A model generated the notes under the pieces. It had not been told where the DNA came from and searched no databases. It saw nothing but the letters and a program-made list of their open reading frames with translations. A DNA stretch of 64,000 bases from Methylumidiphilus sp963753955 (GTDB lineage Bacteria > Pseudomonadota > Gammaproteobacteria > Methylococcales > Methylococcaceae). This document shows, in pieces, positions 1-7,498 of this stretch. Position 1 is the stretch's first letter, and every line of letters begins with the position of its first letter. The stretch spans positions 62,001 through 126,000 of the forward strand of contig CAVWEM010000022.1 of assembly GCA_963753955.1 (NCBI GenBank). Direction: 5' to 3'. The position numbers and the translations under genes are program-made.

Positions 1-136
1 CGATGACGGCGATGATTGCCGGAATCAGGGCTTGGTGGCGGCGGATGACTTTCTGGATGCGCTCGGAATTTTCCAGCAGGTGTTCATTGAACGCGATCAG
101 GTCTTTCTCGCGCACTTCGTAGTCGATTTCTGTCAT
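1..136 (-). CDS. YcxB-like protein, N-terminal part (cut by window edge)
   Basis: A reverse-strand reading frame opens with ATG at 134-136 and runs off the left edge, giving about 45 residues that begin MTEIDYEVREKDLIAFNEHL. The stretch with EKDLIAFNEH, a serine/isoleucine/lysine segment and RRHQALIP, followed by the start of a hydrophobic segment, resembles the N-terminus of the YcxB-like family of small membrane-associated proteins of unknown role. Most of the protein lies outside the window, so the family call rests on this short stretch only. It is divergent from bfr, with a 186-bp intergenic region between them. Confidence 0.5.
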   Translation of the reverse strand, partial: MTEIDYEVREKDLIAFNEHLLENSERIQKVIRRHQALIPAIIAVI

Positions 137-322
137 GATGAATCCGTTGGAATAGGGTGGCAAATCCACCCCCTGGCGGCATTGCCCTAAGGATGGATGA
201 AGAGTCGCCAGAACACCAAGGCCCGACGCTTTTTCGGGTGACTAGTATACGCATTTCTGCTTAAATTTACCCTAAGCGGGAGGCGCGTCCGCCCCCCTCT
301 CCCACCCACGAAGGAGCCGGAC

Positions 323-790
323 ATGAAAGGCCATCCACAAGTCATCGACCATCTGAACGCCCTGCTCGTCGGCGAACTCACCGCCATCGACCAGTATTTC
401 ATCCACTCCCGCATGTATCAGGATTTCGGGCTCGACAAGCTGTACACTCAAATAAGCCACGAAATGGCAGAGGAGCAATTGCATGCAGACCTACTCATCA
501 AACGCATCCTGTTCCTGGAAGGCGCCCCCGACCTGTCCAAGCGCGACCCTCTCTTGGTCGGCGAAACCGTCCCCGAAATGCTCCGCAACGACCTGGCCTA
601 CGAGTACAAGGTCATCCCGCATCTGCGCGAGGTCATGGCCTTCTGCGAATCGGTGCAGGATTTTGAAACCCGCGATATCTTGTTGAAATTGCTCAAGGAC
701 ACCGAAGAAGACCACACCTGGTGGCTGGAGAAGCAATTGCGCCTAATCGACAGCATCGGCTTGCCTAACTACCTGCAATCGCAAATGTAA
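323..790 (+). CDS. bfr: Bacterioferritin
   Basis: This 155-residue protein has the usual bacterioferritin length and fold signature. It is an iron-storage ferritin subunit: a 24-mer cytoplasmic shell with a diiron ferroxidase site in each four-helix subunit. Expected ferroxidase ligands are visible: E18, E51 with H54, E94, and an E-E-D-H motif near 128-131. The residue corresponding to the haem ligand Met52 of E. coli Bfr is glutamine here (EEQLH), so this subunit probably does not bind the inter-subunit haem by itself. The AAGGAG site at 311-316 sets the start. A terminator follows, and the bfd gene for the cognate ferredoxin lies immediately downstream under its own promoter. Confidence 0.93.
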   Translation: MKGHPQVIDHLNALLVGELTAIDQYFIHSRMYQDFGLDKLYTQISHEMAEEQLHADLLIKRILFLEGAPDLSKRDPLLVGETVPEMLRNDLAYEYKVIPHLREVMAFCESVQDFETRDILLKLLKDTEEDHTWWLEKQLRLIDSIGLPNYLQSQM

Positions 791-810
791 GCCTCGCAAA
801 AAAATAAAAA

Positions 811-829
811 AAGAGCCACATTGGCTCTT
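811..829 (+). terminator. Intrinsic terminator after bfr
   Basis: An 8-bp perfect stem (AAGAGCCA / TGGCTCTT) closes a 3-nt loop and runs into a T-rich tail, 20 bases after the bfr stop codon. It is preceded by an A-rich run, so it could also work in the opposite direction. It separates bfr transcription from the bfd promoter that starts in the T tail. Confidence 0.85.
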
Positions 830-835
830 TTTTTA

Positions 836-864
836 TTGATAATTGTTCTCATCTGTACTATGAT
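836..864 (+). promoter_or_regulatory. bfd promoter with Fur-box-like operator
   Basis: TTGATA at 836-841 and TATGAT at 859-864 are separated by exactly 17 bp, a near-consensus sigma70 promoter. Between them sits TGATAAT-T-GTTCTCA (837-851), which matches the 7-1-7 Fur inverted repeat at all seven bases of the left half and five of seven on the right. Fur-Fe binding here would block the promoter, so bfd is predicted to be expressed under iron limitation, when iron is recovered from bacterioferritin. Confidence 0.7.
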
Positions 865-896
865 TTTTCGCAGTCCAACTTGAAGCGCAAACAGCC

Positions 897-1103
897 ATGT
901 ACATCTGCATCTGCAAAAATGTGACCGACCGCCAGATCCGCAAAGCGGTTTACGAGCGCGATGTGGGCAACCTGCGCCAATTGCGCGAATGCCTGGGTGC
1001 CTGCGACCAGTGCGGGAAATGCGCCCGCGATGCGAACGAAATCATCCGCGACACGGCCGCGGAAAAAAAGATGGTCGAAAGGCCCACCGCAATGGCTGCC
1101 TGA
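897..1103 (+). CDS. bfd: Bacterioferritin-associated ferredoxin
   Basis: This 68-residue protein carries the four cysteines of the Bfd [2Fe-2S] cluster in their canonical places: C4 and C6 in MYICICKN, C39 and C42 in QCGKC. Two further cysteines (C32, C36) lie just before the second pair. Bfd binds bacterioferritin and passes electrons to its core so that stored Fe(III) leaves as Fe(II). The gene follows bfr but has its own promoter with a Fur-box-like site, which fits opposite regulation of storage and release. A strong hairpin terminator follows. Confidence 0.93.
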   Translation: MYICICKNVTDRQIRKAVYERDVGNLRQLRECLGACDQCGKCARDANEIIRDTAAEKKMVERPTAMAA

Positions 1104-1118
1104 TTCCGTCTTAGCCTT

Positions 1119-1162
1119 GTGTAAATAAAAAATGCGCCTTCCGGCGCATTTTTTATTTACAC
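1119..1162. terminator. Bidirectional terminator between bfd and porin gene
   Basis: A perfect 20-bp inverted repeat (1119-1138 and 1143-1162) encloses a 4-base loop. The core is GC-rich (TGCGCC/GGCGCA) and each arm continues into an A/T run, so the hairpin has a U tract in both directions. It lies between the convergent bfd and porin genes and should stop transcription from both sides. Confidence 0.9.
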
Positions 1163-1196
1163 GCGGGACATCCCTGTCCCTCAACCAAGCGGAGAC

Positions 1197-2607
1197 TTAG
1201 AACGTGATCACCGCGTCGGTGGAGAACAGGAACTGGGCATCTTTGCCGTTGCCGAAAGGCTTGTAGGTGGTTCCATCCGCGTTAGTTCCGTCAACCCAGT
1301 CGTAGCGAACGTTGGGTCGCAAAGTTACCCATTTAAGGGGCTTATAGTTCAAGCCGACGGTGAAGGCATAATAACTGGCGGGAGCACCTGTGCAGGGAGT
1401 CTGCGATGCAAAATTGTAATAGTTACCCGAACTGTCGACATTGGCTGCCGCATTTACGCGGCCCGGTGAACAAACACGGAAACCGTTATTGTCTCGGAAC
1501 CATTCGCCTCTGACACCAACGCCTAGATTGTCCAAGATGTCATAGAGTAGGTAGGTGTTTACACCGTACCATCTTGCATCCTGGGTCACCCCGTTTATCA
1601 GTACGCCGTTGGCGAAGCCATGGTCATGCTGCACAATCGCGTGCAATTGATCGGTCAAGTTATGCTTGGCCACAATACTGTACAGCGCCCAAGTCGTGCT
1701 GCTGTGCTCCGAGGTAGCGCCGTAGGTGCTGGTGATATTGAGTGAGGTAGCCTTGTCTTCGGTGTTCCAAGTGGCACCGAGCAAGCCTGACCAATTGCCA
1801 AGCTGCTGATCCCATCCGCCGTCCCAACCGCCGGTCGCGCTGCCGGTCAACAAACCGCCAATGGCCGACCAGTTTTTATCGAAGGTGTAACTCGCCAAGA
1901 GACCGGTGTGCGTAAAGGGTTCGCCGTATTGGAAGGTGTAGGGCTTGGAGTAGAAGAAATTATCCGGTGAGGTGACCACTTCATAGCCGACGGGAGTATA
2001 AAAATGACCGGCCTTTAGGTTCAATCCATTGCCCACGGGGATATAGGCCTCCAAATACAACTGCGGCAGGGCGATGTCATAGAAACGGCTCTTATTATGG
2101 AGGAAATTCAAATCCCAGGTGCTGCGCTTCAAGGGGTTGCCGCTGTTCACGTCGTAAGAGGGTACACCGTAAGCCTGGGTGAAGATTGAATCCGAACCGA
2201 ACATGAAGTCAAATCGGCCACCAAAGCTAAAAGCATCGCCCTCGGTGGCGCACCGCCTTTTGCAGAAAGAGATAAAGCTGGTTCAACTGGAATTCGTTGG
2301 CGCGGTCGCCGAACGTGACGGGGCCGTTGTAGCCATTATTTGGGCTGCCTGCGTTATAGGTCACGCCTCCCTGTACCCAGCCGCCGAGGGTCACGCCCAG
2401 TTGTTTCATGAACTTGGTGTCGTTGATGTTCAGCCCCGCAGCGCTGAGTGCGCCAGTGGGTTCATCAACGGGTTCAGCTTTTGGCTCGGTCGGCCCTGCA
2501 TGTTCCTCTGGCTCCGCCGCCATCACCCCTCCTACGGCGAGCGCCAAGGACAGGCCCGCGACCAAAGGGCGCAGTCTGAAAAACGCGGATTGAGTATGTT
2601 TCGTCAT
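1197..2607 (-). pseudogene. Outer-membrane beta-barrel porin (BBP2-like), frameshifted
   Basis: Two overlapping reverse frames make up one porin of about 470 residues. The first (from 2607) has a signal peptide ending near GGVMAAEP, a short acidic linker and the beginning of a barrel (LGGWVQGGVTYN). The second, entered around 2204-2255, continues with alternating aromatic strands (FGGRFDFMFG, GLLASYTFDKNW) and ends in a terminal phenylalanine (VITF*), as outer-membrane proteins do for Bam recognition. Removing one C near 2254 joins the halves smoothly as QKAV-ATEGDAFSFGG. The barrel resembles the putative beta-barrel porin-2 family; substrate unknown. The single +1 insertion could be a sequence error rather than inactivation. 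Confidence 0.75.
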
Positions 2608-2832
2608 GGGTCATGTCCTCATCTTGAAGAAGGTTGCGATCAGGCAGAAAGCCTCTAAAAAACTTACAAGCAACAGATATGCCATCTTTCTGTCACATAT
2701 TTTTCATAAGCTTATAGGCAAATTCCCAACCACCTAGCCGCTCCAATATTGTGCACAAAGACAGATGACGCCCCGAAACAAGGCGATGCACACCCACTAT
2801 CTCACTGCCCAAGCGCCTGCTGAAGCAAACCG

Positions 2833-3630
2833 TCAGACTTTGCCAAGCCGCCCTAATTCCGCGTCGGTGAAGCCCGCCTGACGACGCAATTCCTGATTGA
2901 ACGGCCCCCTTGCCTGGCCTTTCAAGTGGCGGTCGATCAGGGCGAAATATTCCGCCTCCGGCTCCAGCCCGCGTTGGGCGCACAGCCAATGGAACCAGCG
3001 CGAACCTAGGGCGACATGACCGACTTCCTCACGCAGTATACGCTCAAGGATTATGACGCCGGCCTCATCGCCGATGGCTTGCAGTTTGGCGATCATCCCC
3101 GGCGTCACGTCCAGACCCCGCGCCTCCATGAAGCGCGGCACCAGCGCCATACGCGCCAGCACATCGTAAGCGGTGTCGGTGGCGACACTCCACAGCCCGG
3201 CATGGGCGGGCAAATCGCCATAATCCACGCCGAAATCCCGCAACCGTCCGCGCAGCAATTCGAAATGCTGTGCCTCTTCCTCCGCCACGCCCAGCCAGTC
3301 CAGGTAATACTGCTGCGGCATGTCGCGGAAACGGTATATATGGTCAAAAGCCAATTGAATCGCGCTGAATTCGATATGTGCCACGGCATGCAGCAAAGCC
3401 ACCCGGCCCTCGGCGCTGGCCAGCGTGCGCTTGGGCAATTCGCGGGGATCGACTAGGATAGGCCGCTCGGGAAATCGGGCGGCTTCGGTTGGTTGCGGCG
3501 GAACGTCGTCAGAATCAAAAACCAAAACGCCGTTTTGATGGCAGCGCCAGGCTTCGTGGGCCAAAGCCAGTTTGATTTCGACTTCGGGGGAAGTTAAAGC
3601 CTGTTCGGCTAGGGAGAAGAGATTAGGCAT
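2833..3630 (-). CDS. DUF455 ferritin-like protein
   Basis: The 265-residue product belongs to the DUF455 family of ferritin-like proteins. Possible diiron ligands sit in the expected helix pattern: HIE in VAHIEFSAI, EEEAQHF in the next helix, then a glutamate-rich stretch ending in REEVGHVALG. The family has a four-helix fold related to ferritin and MiaE, and its reaction is not established. The protein is soluble with no signal peptide. The next gene upstream is a small antitoxin-like gene, and the iron-storage genes lie about 1.7 kb away; no direct link is shown. Confidence 0.8.
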   Translation of the reverse strand: MPNLFSLAEQALTSPEVEIKLALAHEAWRCHQNGVLVFDSDDVPPQPTEAARFPERPILVDPRELPKRTLASAEGRVALLHAVAHIEFSAIQLAFDHIYRFRDMPQQYYLDWLGVAEEEAQHFELLRGRLRDFGVDYGDLPAHAGLWSVATDTAYDVLARMALVPRFMEARGLDVTPGMIAKLQAIGDEAGVIILERILREEVGHVALGSRWFHWLCAQRGLEPEAEYFALIDRHLKGQARGPFNQELRRQAGFTDAELGRLGKV

Positions 3631-3642
3631 TTGGATGCCCAG

Positions 3643-3825
3643 CTATGAGGGTTCGTCATACTCATTGGCATATGATTCACTTGTTACCTGCTCCCGATGG
3701 TAAGAAATAATCTTCAGCACAATTTCTCCGTTGTCAGTGACCAGCAATTCCTCTCCAGTGGTTTCGACTTCCCGGAAGAGCTCGGTCATCCTGTTTTTCA
3801 ATGTGCTTTCTGACACTATTTTCAT
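3643..3825 (-). CDS. Phd/YefM-like antitoxin, no partner toxin
   Basis: This 60-residue protein (MKIVSESTLKNRMTELFREV... LLVTDNGEIVLKI) has the length and beta-strand/helix layout of Phd/YefM antitoxins, which bind their own operator with the N-terminal half and their toxin with the C-terminal half. No toxin gene follows: the next gene on this strand, 13 bp downstream, is the DUF455 gene. It is therefore an orphan antitoxin or a relic of a lost pair. Confidence 0.6.
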   Translation of the reverse strand: MKIVSESTLKNRMTELFREVETTGEELLVTDNGEIVLKIISYHREQVTSESYANEYDEPS

Positions 3826-3937
3826 TGCGGTCTATTGACAAATTTGGTGATTGGAAAACTTGCAAGGCGCGGGTTACCAATCTGAATTCTGGTAGCCCGC
3901 TTGTCCGTCCAAAAGGGATGACTCAGGCCTTGCAAGC

Positions 3938-6499
3938 TCAGGCCACTTCCTCCGCCTTGTCGGCAAATTCCGGCAACTGGTCGAAGTTGAGATAACGGTA
4001 AGTGTCCTCCGCTTTGGCGTCGATCTCAGCGACATAGTCCATATATTCCTGCACAGTGGGAATGCGGCCTAGTATGGAACAGACGGCAGCCAGTTCGGCG
4101 GAGGCTAGGAACACTTTCGCGTCTTTGCCTAAACGGTTCGGGAAATTGCGGGTGGAGGTGGACACCACGACAGCATTGTCCGCGACCCGTGCCTGATTGC
4201 CCATGCACAACGAGCAACCGGGCATTTCAGTCCGCGCCCCGGCTTTTCCGTAAGTGCCATAAAAACCTTCTTCTTTCAATTGTGCCTCGTCCATCTTGGT
4301 GGGCGGGGCGACCCACAAACGGCTGGGAATCTGCTTGCCGAATTTCTCCAGCAGCCGACCGGCGGCGCGAAAATGGCCGATATTGGTCATGCACGAGCCT
4401 AAGAAAACCTCGTCGATGTGGGTGTCCGCCACTGTGGACAGCGGCTTCACATCGTCCGGGTCGTTCGGGCAGCACAGCAAAGGTTCGGTGATTTGATCGA
4501 GGTCGATTTCAATAATCTCGGCATATTCGGCGTCGGCGTCGGCTTCCAGCAAGACCGGATTCGCCAGCCAGTCTTCCATGGATTTGATACGCCGTTGCAG
4601 GGTGCGGACATCGCCGTAGCCTTCGGCAATCATCCAGCGCAGCAAGATCACGTTGGAACGCAGGTATTCCGCAATCGGCTCCTTGTTCAGCTTGACCGTG
4701 CAGGCGGCGGCGGAGCGTTCGGCGGAGGCGTCGGCCAATTCAAAAGCCTGCTCGATTTTCAAATCGGGTAAACCTTCGATTTCCAGAATCCGGCCCGAAT
4801 AGATGTTTTTCTTGCCCTTCTTCTCGACCGTCAACAGTCCGCGTTGCAAAGCGGCATAAGGTATCGCATGGACTAAATCACGCAGCGTGATACCCGGCTG
4901 CATCGTGCCTTTGAAGCGCACCAATACCGATTCCGGCATGTCCAAGGGCATCACGCCGGTCGCCGCCGCGAAAGCCACGAGGCCAGAACCCGCCGGGAAG
5001 GAAATGCCAATGGGGAAGCGCGTATGCGAATCGCCGCCCGTGCCGACAGTATCCGGCAGCAACATTCGGTTCAGCCAAGAATGGATGATGCCGTCGCCGG
5101 GACGCAACGAGACCCCGCCACGGGTCATGATGAAATCCGGCAGCGTGTGGTGGGTCTGCACGTCCACCGGCTTCGGATACGCCGCCGTGTGGCAGAACGA
5201 CTGCATGACTAAATCGGCGGAGAAGCCCAAGCAGGCCAGATCTTTCAATTCGTCGCGGGTCATCGGACCGGTGGTGTCTTGCGAGCCGACCGTGGTCATA
5301 TGCGGTTCGCAATAGACACCGGGACGGATGCCCTCGACACCGCAGGCTTTGCCGACCATCTTCTGCGCCAGCGTGTAGCCCTTGCTGGAATCGACCTGGG
5401 CCTGGGCTCGGCGGAACACGGTGGATGCAGGCAGTCCCAAAGTCTTGCGGGCGCGGTCGGTCAGGGCTCGGCCAATAATCAGCGGGATGCGCCCGCCGGC
5501 CTGCACTTCATCCAGGATAATGTCGGTCTTCAACTCAAACCGGGTGAGTTCCGCGCCGGTTTCATGGTTGCGGATGACGCCTTCATAAGGATGGATGTCG
5601 ATCACATCGCCCATGTTCAACACGGTCACATCGCACTCGATGGGCAATGCGCCGGAGTCTTCCATCGTGTTGAAGAAAATCGGCGCGATCTTGCCGCCGA
5701 TGCACACGCCCCCGGCCCGTTTGTTCGGCACATGGGGAATATCGTCGCCGGTGAACCACAGCACGGAGTTCGTCGCGGATTTGCGCGAAGAACCGGTGCC
5801 GACCACATCGCCCACATAAGCCACCGGGAAGCCCTTGGCTTTCAAATCGTTGATCTGCGCCTCGGCATTGTGGATGCCTTCGCGTGGCACTTTCAGCATG
5901 GACTTGGCATGGAGCGGAATATCCGGCCTAGACCAAGCATCCTGAGCCGGGGAAAGATCGTCGGTGTTGGTTTCGCCGACGACTTTGAACACGGTGACGG
6001 TGAGCTTTTCCGGCAGTTTCGGGCGGTTGGTGTACCATTCCGCCTCGGCCCAAGACTTCAACACGGCTTGGGCATGGGCGTTGCCCGCCTCGGCCTTTTC
6101 TTGAACATCATGGAAGGCGTCGAACATCAGCAATGTCTGCGACAGACCTTCGGCGGCGAGCTTGGCAAGCTTGGGGTTATCCAGCAGACTGATCAAAGGC
6201 TGGACGTTGTAGCCGCCGAGCATCGTGCCGAGCAGATGCGTCGCTTGCTCCGCGTTCAAAATCGGTGACTTCGCCTCGCCCTTGGCGATGGCGGCCAAGA
6301 AACCGGCTTTGACATAAGCGGCTTCATCCACACCGGCCGGCACACGCTCGGACAATAAATCCAGCAGAAATTCCTCTTCGCCGACGGGCGGGTTTTTAAT
6401 CAGTTCCACCAGTTTCGCCGTGAACTCGGCGCACAAGGGTTTGGGAACCAGTCCTTCCGCCGCCCGTTCGGCGGCGTGTTTGCGGTATTCTTCTAACAT
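3938..6499 (-). CDS. acnB: Aconitate hydratase B / 2-methylisocitrate dehydratase
   Basis: This is AcnB, the TCA-cycle aconitase that converts citrate to isocitrate through a [4Fe-4S] cluster and can also act on 2-methylisocitrate. I set the start at the ATG at 6499 (MLEEYRKHAAERAAEG), which matches the well-known AcnB N-terminus; an upstream GTG at 6532 would add eleven residues. From 6499 the protein is 853 residues, close to the usual 865. The HEAT-like N-terminal domain comes first, then the swivel domain (GTGSSRKSATNS), then the catalytic domains with cluster cysteines in GSCMTNIGHFR and GCSLCMGNQARV. It stands alone, flanked by intergenic repeats. Confidence 0.96.
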   Translation of the reverse strand: MLEEYRKHAAERAAEGLVPKPLCAEFTAKLVELIKNPPVGEEEFLLDLLSERVPAGVDEAAYVKAGFLAAIAKGEAKSPILNAEQATHLLGTMLGGYNVQPLISLLDNPKLAKLAAEGLSQTLLMFDAFHDVQEKAEAGNAHAQAVLKSWAEAEWYTNRPKLPEKLTVTVFKVVGETNTDDLSPAQDAWSRPDIPLHAKSMLKVPREGIHNAEAQINDLKAKGFPVAYVGDVVGTGSSRKSATNSVLWFTGDDIPHVPNKRAGGVCIGGKIAPIFFNTMEDSGALPIECDVTVLNMGDVIDIHPYEGVIRNHETGAELTRFELKTDIILDEVQAGGRIPLIIGRALTDRARKTLGLPASTVFRRAQAQVDSSKGYTLAQKMVGKACGVEGIRPGVYCEPHMTTVGSQDTTGPMTRDELKDLACLGFSADLVMQSFCHTAAYPKPVDVQTHHTLPDFIMTRGGVSLRPGDGIIHSWLNRMLLPDTVGTGGDSHTRFPIGISFPAGSGLVAFAAATGVMPLDMPESVLVRFKGTMQPGITLRDLVHAIPYAALQRGLLTVEKKGKKNIYSGRILEIEGLPDLKIEQAFELADASAERSAAACTVKLNKEPIAEYLRSNVILLRWMIAEGYGDVRTLQRRIKSMEDWLANPVLLEADADAEYAEIIEIDLDQITEPLLCCPNDPDDVKPLSTVADTHIDEVFLGSCMTNIGHFRAAGRLLEKFGKQIPSRLWVAPPTKMDEAQLKEEGFYGTYGKAGARTEMPGCSLCMGNQARVADNAVVVSTSTRNFPNRLGKDAKVFLASAELAAVCSILGRIPTVQEYMDYVAEIDAKAEDTYRYLNFDQLPEFADKAEEVA

Positions 6500-6554
6500 G
6501 TCAGTCTCTATTAGGAAAAATTCTTCACTCACGGCGCGGGAGCGCCGCCGGATG

Positions 6555-6714
6555 CGTTCCCACGCAGGGCGTCAAAGCCATTAACTTAAGGACTTCTCAG
6601 CGGGAAACACTGTTCGTAGTCCCGGCTTCAGCCGGTTCTTTTTGGTCAGTTTTCCGCCTAAAGGCGGGACTACGAACGCTTAAGTTAATGGCTTTGACGC
6701 AGAGCGTGGGAACG
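6555..6714. repeat. Palindromic MITE-like repeat upstream of acnB
   Basis: A 160-bp segment is bounded by near-perfect inverted arms of 35 bp (6556-6590 and 6679-6713, three mismatches; both carry GTCAAAGCCATTAACTTAAG or its complement). A second inverted repeat (TTCGTAGTCCCG / CGGGACTACGAA) is nested inside. The outermost bases form a GTTCCCACGC...GCGTGGGAAC pair. ATG flanks both ends (6552-6554 and 6715-6717), a possible short target duplication. There is no coding capacity, so this is a miniature element or REP-like palindrome. Confidence 0.75.
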
Positions 6715-6720
6715 ATGAAA

Positions 6721-6880
6721 CTACTTCGCCAAAGCCATCGGAATATTCGGCACCGCTGGATTCACTGCAAGCCGTTGCTCTCAGGGCAACACCACCAAAT
6801 CCATGTCTTCCATCGGAATCGCCCCCAACAACACTTGATCGCCTATGACCAAAGCGCCGACCTCGGTATCCTCTAAGCAA
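6721..6880 (-). pseudogene. Remnant of a clan AA aspartic protease-like gene
   Basis: The reverse strand reads EDTEVGALVIGDQVLLGAIP, then MEDMDLVVLP, a TGA stop (6781-6783), and EQRLAVNPAVPN with an ending ALAK before TAG at 6721. This matches the C-terminal half of small retropepsin-like (clan AA) aspartic proteases, in which LLGAIPMEDMDLVV and a VNP motif are typical. The N-terminal half with the catalytic DTG is missing and the TGA interrupts what remains. The palindromic repeat ends directly next to it. Identification is from recalled family patterns only. Confidence 0.5.
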
Positions 6881-7014
6881 ATTTTATTCCCTGCGGTGCA
6901 AGGCCGGAACTGCCGTCGATTATGGGCTTGAAGCCTATCGAAAGGCAATGCTTGGCAACCTTAAGCCCGCAAGCAAAGCGGACCGCGCCAAAGAAGAGCA
7001 AAAGAGATTAAGGA

Positions 7015-7128
7015 TTAGAGGGCCTTGTTCAGCGCATCCACTGTCAAAATCACGGCTGGCCGGGTTTTGCGAATCTCGCTGCCTACCATGGGATCCAAGC
7101 ACACCCACCAAATCTCCCCGCGCTTCAA
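7015..7128 (-). pseudogene. Truncated MazF/PemK-type toxin
   Basis: Starting from TTG at 7128, overlapping the antitoxin stop, the frame reads KRGEIWWVCLDPMVGSEIRK then TRPAVIL and stops after 37 codons. This is the first third of a MazF/PemK endoribonuclease (RGEIWWVxLDP...GSEIRKTRPAVI); a full toxin is around 110 residues. The catalytic C-terminal part is absent, so the toxin is dead. It pairs with the frameshifted antitoxin just upstream. Confidence 0.7.
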
Positions 7129-7357
7129 CGGTCATCCTCCAAGCCATCGGCAACGACCGCATCCCAGTCTTGCAGGCTTTCGTTCAGGGCTTGGTCTTCT
7201 TCCACGGCCAAAGCCAAGTGATATAAAATAAAGCATCGTCCTCTTCAGGAAGCGCCTTTCTCAGCAAGTCAGCAATAAACGCACTGCGCTGCCTAGATGG
7301 CACGGTGGCTTTAAAACGCGCCGCCAAATCGTCGGGGATATGGGCAAGAATTTGCAT
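7125..7357 (-). pseudogene. Frameshifted antitoxin of a MazEF-type module
   Basis: The frame opens at ATG 7357 with MQILAHIPDDLAARFKATVP and continues through a ribbon-helix-helix-like stretch (SRQRSAFIADLLRKALPEED). It then shifts frame near YH/LALAVEEDQALNE and finishes DWDAVVADGLEDDR at TGA 7125-7127. The shift is equivalent to loss of one base (in-frame remnant otherwise intact). The 3' end overlaps the TTG of the truncated toxin, the coupling expected of a toxin-antitoxin operon. Both halves are damaged, so the module is a relic. Confidence 0.6.
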
Positions 7358-7498
7358 GATGGGCCTCGGGGAAGATCATTGCTATTGATAGTAATAGGGG
7401 TCATGGAAGAGTGCAAAGCCCTTATTGCTTCAACTAACTCGGCAATTCGCTATCGCTATTGCGTCTTACAACCCTGCAAAGCAGCCCACCCCACGAAA

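Noticed and set aside
5279..6268. A 329-codon open frame on the plus strand opposite acnB
   Set aside because: It is a mirror of the GC-rich acnB coding strand with no family features, no ribosome-binding site and biased composition (Q, H, R, G).
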